A stretch of DNA of 64,000 bases from Antedon bifida (Eukaryota; Echinodermata; Crinoidea; Comatulida; Antedonidae). The DNA is taken from the NCBI GenBank assembly GCA_963402885.1, contig OY727100.1:1798001-1862000 (forward strand). Direction: 5' to 3'. How positions within the stretch are numbered: the first letter of the stretch is position 1; the number at the start of each line of letters is the position of its first letter. Below are positions 52,201-61,200 of the stretch, piece by piece. A program made the position numbers and the translations under genes. Under the pieces are notes generated by a model. The model was not told where the DNA came from. It was given only the letters and a program-made list of their open reading frames with translations, and made no database searches.

Positions 52201-55200
52201 ATTTTTTTGTCAAACTAATTTGATAGTGTAGACATAGCTTAAAAAGTGTCTTGTGGATGTTAAAACATATTGCACCTCATTTGTTTCATGAGAATGTTTC
52301 CCCTGAATAGGGATTCTACTGTAATTTCTAAACTTAAATATATAATGTACTGTGAAAACTCTCTGGGATATATACAGAACAGAGTAGGAAACAGTTGTGT
52401 ACAATAGGATGCTAGTAGGTTGTTCTGGGGGGCAATCAACCATATCCCTAATACATCCAAATATTATTTGGAACAGTCTCAGTTATCTAGAGCATAGGCC
52501 TATCTTGAAAAAAGATTTTAAATTTGATTCATTTGGCTAATTCTAGAAGTATTTTCAATACCTCCAAAATTTCCAGTTCCAAAAAAAAACTAATGATTTT
52601 CCAACCATTATACGGTACTTTTTGAGTATGTGTTGAAAATGAAACGTAGTCCTGTGATTAGATACAGAAATGTGTCATCAGCTAATGTACAGCCACGTAA
52701 AAGGAAGTGATCCTTGTTTTCTATTTTAAAACAAATAAATGCTATATCATTTCTTGGATTTATTTAGCCCCCTTCAAACATTGATTGATAATGAAATATG
52801 GCTGCAATTTGTAACCTACTATCTATAGGGCAAACTTATTACTCCCAACAGTCAAATTGGTTTGAAGATGTTTAGAGGGTCCTGTATGTGTTTAGAGGGT
52901 ACTGTAGATGTCTAGAGTGTACTGTAGATGTTTAGGGGGTACTGTAGATGTATAGAGTGTACTGTAGATGTATAGAGTGTACTGTAAATGTTAGTGGGTA
53001 CCGTAGATGTTTAGGAGGTACTGTAGATGGGTACAGTAGATGTTTAGAGTGTACTGTAGCTGTTTAGAGTGTACTGTAGATGTCTAGAGTGTACTGTAGA
53101 TGTTTAGGGGGTACTGTAGATGTTTAGGGGGTACTGTAGATGTTTAGGGGGTACTGTAGATGTTTAGGGGTACTGTAAATGTTAGTGGGTACCGTAGATG
53201 TTTAGGAGGTACTGTAGATGGGTACAGTAGATATTTAGGGGTACTCTAGATGTTTAGGGCGTAATGTAGATGTGCAAGGAACATTTTCGCCAGTGTAGCG
53301 TAGCAAAAAGCTATACAAAACAACCTTATTGCTACACATTTTGAAAATTGTGTAGCAAAAAATATAATACAAAACTATGTTTCTCGACTTCAAAATCAGT
53401 TTGATTAGCAATATTGCTAAACAAAATTTTTAAATGAAAATTTTCCCTGTAGGGATACTGTAGATGATGTTTTTAGTATGCATACATAAGGACCACTTGA
53501 AATAAGTACTATCGATTACTTTGGTATCACTATATTTATTTGGGTAGGCTAATATATTCAAGGAGGGAGCAGAATTACGTGGTATTCCATTGTTTTACAG
53601 TATACCACCACTTTGGCTGTCCTTGTTAATGTTTAACATCCACAGATGTGTATGATTACCTTGTAACATACCTGGTTTACTGACATTATTTCCTGTTTTA
53701 AACCAATACAGTTTGGAGGTTATGTTTGAGTGCACAATCATTTTGTATACACAGCTAGTTAGCTAGCTAGCCCAAAAATGTTCATTGAGGCCATAGATCT
53801 GATATAGATAGGGTTCCTGACAACATACTAATTTTCTTTAATAGCTGTTTTGAATCTTAATGAGATGCAAACAATTGTGTTCATACTTAAGCCTCTGAAA
53901 AAAAGATAATGTATTGCTTTTGTGGTAGAGCTACCTAAGAGGGTATACACATAGAACCTCTATCATTTCATTTAGGTTTAAAAAATACTGAAATCAACAA
54001 TCATAATCAAATGCTATTAAATTAATTCATCTGGTTCCGAATATAATAAACTGGAAAATTAATACTTTTTTGCTGAACCAAATAATACATAGACATGGAT
54101 ATAAATAAATAAATGTTTTTGTTTTGTTTCAGGTATCATGATGGGAGCAGTAGATTTCCAAAATTAAACGACTGTGCTCATTTCCATTATGACAATGTGG
54201 AAGTTACAACAATAACTGTAAGTATTCTGGCAACCAGTGTCAGGTTTGGTGCAATACTGTGTTATTAGCGCTGACAACCAGTGTTAGGTTTGGTGCAATA
54301 CAACTGTGTTATTAACACTGGCAACCAGTGTTAGGTTTGGTGCAGTACTGTGTTATTAGCACTGGCAACCAGTGTTAGGTTTGGTGCAATACTGTGTTAT
54401 TAGCACTGGCAACCAGTGTTAGGTTTGGTGCAGTACTGTGTAGTGTGTTATTAGCACTGGCAACCAGTGTTAGGTTTGGTGCAGTACTGTGTTATTAGCA
54501 CTGGCAACCAGTGTTAGGTTTGGTGCAATACTGTGTTATTAGCACTGGCAACCAGTGTTAGGTGTGGTGCAGTACTGTGTTATTAGCACTGGCAACCAGT
54601 GTTAGGTTTGGTGCAATACTGTGTTATTAGCACTGGCAACCAGTGTTAGGTTTGGTGCAATACTGTGTTATTAGCACTGGCAACCAGTGTTAGGTTTGGT
54701 GCAATACTGTGTTATTAGCACTGGCAACCAGTGTTAGGTTTGGTGCAATACTGTGTTATTAGCACTGGCAACCAGTGTTAGGTTTGGTGCAGTACTGTGT
54801 TATTAGCACTGGCAACCAGTGTTAGGTTTGGTGCAGTACTGTGTTATTAGCACTGACAACCAGTGTTAGGTTTGGTGCAATACTGTGTTATTAGCACTGG
54901 CAACCAGTGTTAGGTTTGGTGCAATACTGTGTTATTAGCACTGGCAACCAGTGTTAGGTTTGGTGCAGTACTGTGTTATTAACACTGGCAACCAGTGTTA
55001 GGTTTGGTGCAGTACTGTGTTATTAGCACTGGCAACCAGTGTTAGGTTTGGTGCAATACTGTGTTATTAGCACTGGCAACCAGTGTTAGGTTTGGTGCAG
55101 TACTGTGTTATTAGCACTGGCAACCAGTGTTAGGTTTGGTGCAGTACTGTGTTATTAGCACTGGCAACCAGTGTTAGGTTTGGTGCAATACTGTGTTATT

Positions 55201-58200
55201 AACACTGGCAACCAGTGTTAGGTTTGGTGCAGTACTGTGTTATTAGCACTGGCAACCAGTGTTAGGTTTGGTGCAATACTGTGTTATTAGCACTGGCAAC
55301 CAGTGTTAGGTTTGGTGCAATACTGTGTTATTAACACTGGCAACCAGTGTTAGGTTTGGTGCAATACTGTGTTATTAGCACCTTGGCAACCAGTGTTAGG
55401 TTTGGTGCAATACTGTGTTATTAGCACTGGCAACTAGTGTTAGGTTTGGTGCAGTACTGTGTTATTAGCACTGGCAACCAGTGTTAGGTTTGGTGCAATA
55501 CTGTGTTATTAGCACTGGCAACCAGTGTTAGGTTTGGTGCAATACTGTGTTATTAGCACTGACAACCAGTGTTAGGTTTGGTGCAATACTGTGTTATTAG
55601 CACTGGCAACCAGTGTTAGGTTTGGTGCAGTACTGTGTTATTAGCACCTTGGCAACCAGTGTTAGGTTTGGTGCAATACTGTGTTATTAGCACTGGCAAC
55701 CAGTGTTAGGTTTGGTGCAATACTGTGTTATTAACAGTAGTTGACACTTTCAATTAGATTCCAATTTTGTTGCACTGCAACTGAAGCATCCAGCAAGTCT
55801 GTAGTGAAGATTTTTACAGGGGGATTCTTTTTTCCACAAAATAAGGACAAATGCAAGCGTAGCAACTGAAGAAAAGATAGATTTATCTACTATTTACCTA
55901 CACTAGTTGTAGATGAAAATAATTTGCCTGCTAGATAGGTTAACATTGTCATGAGTTAGGCCTATTTAATAGCATTTTCACTGATGATCACTATAGTTTG
56001 AAAAGGCCATTTCAGGAAAAAGGGGTGGGGGGTTCTTTCGAAACCTACACACCCCCTCCCCCTTACAGGCTTGTCCATTATTTGTCTACTGTTAAAATTG
56101 TTGTCACTCCTAAAATTGGTGGTACCACCCTTTAATTTTGCCTACATCCCTGATAAATACCACCAGTCATGTCAGAACTATCTTTTTTAACCTTCCAATA
56201 ACACAGTGCCTCACACCACATACTATTGCATTTCATTCATTGGTTCTATCTCTATGCTTATATCACATTGTTTTATGTTTCAATTTATTATTTGACAGAA
56301 ATATTGTACTGATTGAACATACTATATCTAGATAAAATCAGATATTATTCAGTAGAGCTTTATTAACTGGAAATACATCAGACACAATTTATGTTAATAA
56401 GCTTCCAACTAATTGGCTTCATTTACATATTGTCAATTATGATATTTCTGCTGGCATGGAATTAGATATATAATATTGACATTATAATGAAATCTAGCAA
56501 CTTTGAATGAAGTTGATGAGAAAGCATGTGTTACTAATATCAATCAATATATTTAAATTATAATACTGTCTAGACTTTCTAGGCCTTTTTGGTCCAGTAC
56601 AAGCATGTCTGTAGTCAGGGGGTAGTTTCAAGGGTTCAAATGAACCCCCTGTTACAATTACATGAAGCCCTTTTCAAACTATTCTAGCAGCAATGTGATT
56701 GTAAATAACCCTAACTAATTGCTACAGGATTAATAGGTGTCTGCTTTTGGTGTCATGTATGTGTCTCTTTTGAGGATGTGTAATTAATAGACAAAACCTG
56801 TACTTTCTTATCAGTAACATAAACACAATCAAATTTTAAAAAGACATCAGTTGAAGAGAAGATAAGAGATGATGATAATAGTTACTACTTTCTTATGCTT
56901 ATTTCATCTATTTTTATTTATTTGTAGCTCACTATTCTTGATGACAATGCTAGCTACGATGAGACGTCAGCTGTGCAGCAGAACGGGGGCGCTACACACC
57001 TCGATGTACCGTACACCGTACAAGTTGGTTCCACGAACAAAACATGGCTGATTAAAAGATGTTACGAAGACTTCCGTGTTCTAGATAAACAGATTCACCG
57101 ATGTATCTACGACAGAAGGTTTAGTCAGTTGGCAGAGCTGCCAAAGGCAAAGGCACTATCAGAAAACAGAGATGTAAGAATGCTCATACTAAAACCTATT
57201 TCACACTGCATAAATTATTACGACTTGTTATTAACAAGTTGTAAAGCTTTCGTATTACGTCACACGGTGTGTAGCTTGACATCAATACCGTACATGATAC
57301 CGATTTTCAATGCGTTTCTCTCTATACTACAAAAATGACACTAAAATATCTTTGTTTTACAGGCAGTGAAAGCAATGTTAGCACATTATCTTAACAGATT
57401 TTCGGAAATAGCAGGAGATCGGATAAACTGCGGCCCTGTACTAAATTGGATGGAGGTGAGTTACATCAATTAATTAATCAAGGTCACATTACCTGTACTG
57501 ACATGTGTGTAAGCCCCTTAAATTTGGAGTCATTATACATGAACTAATTCACTGGTGATATTGTAATCTAAAGCCTTGTCTACACTATTAAACTTTATGT
57601 GACAAAAAAATTCTAGGGAATAATACCACTGACAAAATGTATGTTGATGGTGGAAAAATTCTTATACATCAGTTTAGGATTCACTTAAATAATTAATATT
57701 AATTACACTCATAACAATTAGTACATTGTTTATTTTGTGTATCACAGCAATGTGTGTTGGAATCATTGTTTTTGTATGTAAATTTCTATTTTTAGATGGG
57801 CCACAAAGGAGACCGTTGTTTCGTTGTAAGCATGCTCTGTATTTCAAATTATCATAGAATTGGTACTCATATCACTTGTAGTAGATGTTTCGTCACATTT
57901 TGTATTTTTTTTTTACGCAAACATTACAAAAAAAATAATAACACTGGATTTGTGTGTCTTACTGTAGGGTCTACTTCATTCAAAGAATGGTTGTGAATGC
58001 TTAATAACATTTGTTGTGTATAATATTAAGGGAACATCACATATTCTACTGCAATTACTGCAGTAACGAATGTCTAACCTGTTTATGAAATTATCTATCA
58101 AGCTAAACTGCCTCATAAACTTCTAAATCAACTAAAATCATACGTTGTATTGCAGTATAAAATGTAGTTACTGCAGTAACTGCAGTAACTATGTTTAATA

Positions 58201-61200
58201 TTTAACCTGTTTATACAATTATTTATGAAGCTTTGTTTTTGAGTAATCTTACACAGTGACTGCCTCATAAACTTCTTCATTGAAATAAACTAAAATCATA
58301 TCGTATACTGCAGTAAAAAGCATAGTTACTGCAGTAACTGCAGTAGAATAATTTTGAAATTCTCCCTAATGCATCCAAGCAAAGAAATAATAAATAAACG
58401 ATAAAGTCATTGTACCACATGGATATTGTTGTTATTTTTACGGCTGTGTAGTGTATTGCACAACACAGTTTTTCAAGTACCTACTTGTGACCAAGTTTAC
58501 ATAAGAATGTCTTGGTAAATCCCAGAGTGGGTATAGAGTACAGTTTACAGAGTAGAGTTACCACAATCCTCTGATTGTGATGTGAGCACTGTACACCTCA
58601 AACATGTGTCTCAGTCATAATTCAATTTATCCATGTGGTAAATAGCAAATATATACATTAGGCCTAATTAATTTTGCACCATGCAAAATGTGATCATTGG
58701 TTGTGTACACCGTTTATACATTTTAAACTAAACTATTTGAATGCACGTCACGTTTTGGTAAAAGATTTTTAAAGTTTTAATAATACAGCTATCATGTTTG
58801 ATGTTGGTAATTGGTGATAATGTTGTCACACGCCAATGTGGTGATGATAATGATGTCACAGGCCAATGTGGTGATGATAATGATGTAACAGGACAATGTG
58901 GTGATGATAATGATGTCACAGGGCAGTGTGGTGATGATAATGATGTCACAGGCCAATGTGGTGATGATAATGATGTCACACACCAATTTTCATTAAATTC
59001 ATTCTTCTTTACTTGTACTAGCAAAATACTAGGAATTAAAATAACAAATGTTTTTTTTTTGGGGAGAATCTGTTAAAATAAAATTAATAATGTTTGTTCA
59101 TAAAAAATATGCATTTGATGTTGTGTGCTTAAAACTTAAGGCAGATATTATAAGGCAAAAGCTGGCTATGAAAATGCTTCTCATTTCTGAACATAACAAG
59201 TATATGCTAAAATAAAGAAATTGATTAGTAGTATATTGGGATACTTTCATCTCTACAGCTCTGTCTACACTATCAAACTAGTTTGACAAAAAAGTATGAT
59301 GTGCCCAAATATGGTGGTGATATGCTTAAATATGGCAGTGATAATGACATTATCATGTCTTTATATGGGCACATCACATTATTTTTTCACATAAAATTTG
59401 ATAGTGTAGACAGAGCTTTATATCTGAATATATATTATTAATAACTACGTTTATGGTTAAGAAGGATATTAATGGTCTTGCATTGTTTTAGTTGCTCTTT
59501 TTAAAAACTTTCTTTTCAGATACATAAGCCTCATAATATCAAAATATACATTTCCAGGCCTTTAAAGTTACCATAACTTGTTTTGCTAACAAGACCAAGT
59601 GTTTACATTTTCACTTGCCTGTAGTGTGTGTGTTTAAATTATAACTAGACAAGCAGAAACTACAGATGATGATTGGAATTGTTGACTAGACATTGCACTC
59701 TGGGCTACTGCTATGTAATCGGGCTATGATCTAATGTATGATACTGTACATACCAGACTACAAATTAGCTATGAATGTATGATACTATTACTCCGGGGCT
59801 AAAACATAAATCAAGCTATGTTACTAATGTGTAAATTATATTTTGTTTTCAGATTGATAACCATGGCAACCGATTAGTCGTTGGTGACGATTCTGCCATC
59901 AATATTCCTGCCGTGGCAGCTGCCCATGTCATTCAGCGATACGTAGCTCAAGCCCCAGATGAAATTACATTACAGGTTAGTGGTGGTAATATCGATGTTT
60001 AATATCAATATGGTCATCAATGATTATTGATTATTGTCATTTCAGCATTATCAATATCGCTATCATCATCATCATCAATATCGCTATCATCATCAATATC
60101 TCTATCATCATCAATATCTCTATCATCATCAATATCTCTATCATCATCAATATCTCTATCATCATCAATATCGCTATCATCATCAATATCTCTATCATCA
60201 TCAATATCTCTATCATCATCATCAATATCGCTATCATCATCAATATCGCTATCATCATCAATATTTCTATCATCATCAATATCTCTATCATCATCAATAT
60301 CGCTATCATCATCAATATCGCTATCATCATCTATATCTCTATCAATATCTCTATCATCAATATATCTCTATCATCATCATCAATATCTCTATCATTATCA
60401 TCAATATCGCTATCATCATCAATATCTCTTTCATCATCAATATCTCTATCATCATCAATATTGCTATCATCATCAATATCACTATCATCATCATCAATAT
60501 CCATATCATCATCAATATCGCTATCATCATCATCAATATAGCTATCATCAATATCGCTGTCATCATCATCAATATCGATATCATCATCAATATCGCTATC
60601 ATCATCAATATCTCTATCATCATCATCATCAATATCGCTATAATCATCATCAATATCGCTATTATCATCAATATCGCTATCATCATCTATATCGCTATCA
60701 TCATCAATATCGCTATCATCATCAATATCTCTATTATTATCATCAATATCTCTATCATCATCATCAATATCGCTATCATCAATATCTCTATCATCATCAA
60801 TATCTCTATCATTAATATCTCTATCATCATCATCAATATCGCTATCATTAATATCTCTATCATCATCAATATCTCTATCATCAATATCTCTATCATCATC
60901 AATATCTCTATCATCAATATCTCTATCATCATCAATATCTCTATCATCAATATCTCTATCATCATCAATATCTCTATCATCATCAATATCTCTATCATCA
61001 TCATCATCAATATCGCTATCATCAATATCTCTTATCATCATCAATATCTCTATCATTAATATCGCTATCATCATCAATATCTCTATCATCATCAATATCG
61101 CTATCATCATAAATATCAATATCATCAATATCGTTATCATCATCAATATCGCTATCATCATCAATATCGCTATCATCCTCAATATCGCTATCATCATTAT

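Noticed and set aside
54228-55738. CRISPR-like array
   Set aside because: Units are contiguous 44-bp tandem copies without unique spacers, inside an animal gene intron.
58792-59076. Repetitive ORFs on both strands
   Set aside because: A 30-bp tandem repeat keeps frames open; no coding signal.
60020-61197. Long ORFs (up to 341 codons) on both strands
   Set aside because: They are translations of a stop-free ATC-rich satellite, with repeating Ile/Ser/His/Tyr/Asp patterns and no domain or splice context.
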